DNA of 57,671 bases from Bacteriovorax stolpii. GTDB taxonomy: Bacteria > Bdellovibrionota > Bacteriovoracia > Bacteriovoracales > Bacteriovoracaceae. The notes below the pieces were generated by a model. The model was not told the DNA's origin, searched no databases, and worked only from the letters and a program-made list of their open reading frames with translations. Of the stretch, positions 57,087 through 57,671 are shown piece after piece; position 1 is the stretch's first letter; each line of letters begins with the position of its first letter. The DNA lies in contig CAMCYI010000022.1 in the NCBI GenBank assembly GCA_945883845.1, forward strand, positions 1 to 57,671, in the 5' to 3' direction. The position numbers and the translations under genes were made by a program.

Positions 57087-57671
57087 TCATTCTTCTGAAC
57101 TTCCTTCAACTGCAGGGAAGAATGTCTGTTTCTGGCCGATCAGGTGCCCGGGAGCTATGCCTGTGCCAAGCTCCTCTATCGAGAAAACACTCTCCGGAAG
57201 ATTGAGTGACTGTCTCACCCTGTCCATGGTGTGAGGAACGAATGGGTGAAGCATGATCATGAGATTTTTAAGAACATAGAAACAACTATAGAGAGCGTCC
57301 TTGCGGCCTTCGATCTCAGCGCGGTCATCATGGGGCTTATACTGAACAAAAAAACTGTTGATGAGGCGAGCGTAGTTTTCAATCTGCCCGAGAAGTGTGA
57401 GGAAGTCTGCCTTCTCCATGTTCTTCACATACATCTGTACGATCTTCATAGTTTCTTTTTCGGCTTTCTCAAGAAGCTTTCCGTCAGGAACTTTTCCATC
57501 AAAGCGCGAATGGACAGCAGAAATTGGTTTTTCAATCGCTGCATTCATCGGGCCCGCGAGAAATTTATTTCTCTCCTTGAAGGTTTCGAAATCAAAATTA
57601 GATTGTTTGTCTGGTAACCCCAGAGTAGAAAGAAAATACCTCACCTGATCAGCGTCATATTTCATTTCTTC
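57087..57671 (-). CDS. metG: Methionyl-tRNA synthetase, C-terminal part
   Basis: The visible 194 residues are the end of a class I methionyl-tRNA synthetase, which charges tRNA-Met. KYDADQVRYFLSTLGLPDKQ and DFDFETFKERNKFL-like sequence (NFDFETFKERNKFLAGPMN) mark the junction to the anticodon-binding helical domain, and HPFVPHTMDRVRQSL is typical of its end. The catalytic HIGH and KMSKS parts lie beyond the window. There is no C-terminal tRNA-binding (Trbp111-like) domain, as the protein stops shortly after. Confidence 0.88.
   Translation of the reverse strand, partial: EEMKYDADQVRYFLSTLGLPDKQSNFDFETFKERNKFLAGPMNAAIEKPISAVHSRFDGKVPDGKLLEKAEKETMKIVQMYVKNMEKADFLTLLGQIENYARLINSFFVQYKPHDDRAEIEGRKDALYSCFYVLKNLMIMLHPFVPHTMDRVRQSLNLPESVFSIEELGTGIAPGHLIGQKQTFFPAVEGSSEE

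Noticed and set aside
1..57671. tRNA, rRNA, CRISPR arrays, insertion sequences or prophage
   Set aside because: I looked for tRNA T-loop patterns, regularly spaced repeats, transposase motifs and phage genes and saw none.

Overview
The window looks like a chromosomal stretch from a Bdellovibrio-and-like bacterium, most like the Bacteriovorax/Peredibacter group. This is inference: I could run no search. The grounds are a mid-range G+C content by eye, dense short operons on both strands, HTH regulators of the TIGR02147 type, a very high share of exported proteins (signal peptides or lipoboxes in roughly half of the genes), many exported hydrolases, and TTG starts in several genes. I see no rRNA, tRNA, CRISPR array, insertion sequence or phage gene.

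Layout. 1-5 kb: phosphoenolpyruvate carboxylase (partial), a YaiI/YqxD protein, an alpha/beta hydrolase, an exported unknown and a hemolysin III/PAQR membrane protein. 5-7.6 kb: an RRM RNA-binding protein with a structured leader, a PqiA-like membrane protein and a small exported protein. 7.6-12 kb: a minus-strand run of exported proteins with a TIGR02147 regulator overlapping one of them by ATGA, an exported esterase and an outer-membrane barrel. 12-17 kb: an Ig-like/DUF3500 lipoprotein, a metzincin-like protease with two FN3 domains, a GlsB-like membrane protein and an aldo/keto reductase. 17-27.5 kb: small exported unknowns, FKBP and parvulin prolyl isomerases, an exported endonuclease/exonuclease/phosphatase protein, an L,D-transpeptidase, a large kexin-like serine protease followed by a probable external chaperone, and an M28 aminopeptidase. 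27.5-34 kb: a second HTH regulator-exported protein pair, two divergent DUF4360 paralogs around a 19-bp inverted repeat, an ATP-grasp protein, an exported GH1 glycosidase and a hexapeptide transferase-like membrane protein. 34-41.3 kb: two response regulators, a decayed LysR gene, an operon of exported M28 peptidase and exported peptide deformylase, a 3D-domain lipoprotein, a DUF374 acyltransferase, two VOC proteins and an XRE-cupin regulator. 41.4-50.3 kb: a histone H1-like/SWIB protein, SlyX, DDAH, a secreted protein with macrodomain halves in swapped order, several exported unknowns and SelO. 50.4 kb to the end: a SpoIIAA-like protein, a periplasmic ClpP-fold protein, an HD-domain signalling protein, a membrane thioredoxin, a TPR-type lipoprotein and the C-terminal part of methionyl-tRNA synthetase.

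How the genes work together. The exported enzymes (kexin-like protease with its helper, two M28 peptidases, deformylase, L,D-transpeptidase, GH1, esterase, nuclease-fold protein, metzincin) form a plausible set for breaking down or remodelling cell material outside the cytoplasm, as expected for a predator or scavenger. The most notable units are the exported deformylase-aminopeptidase operon, the macrodomain protein with permuted halves, the divergent DUF4360 pair with paired palindromes, the protease-chaperone pair, and repeated signs of leaderless transcription (a -10 box ending 5-7 nt before the start codon).
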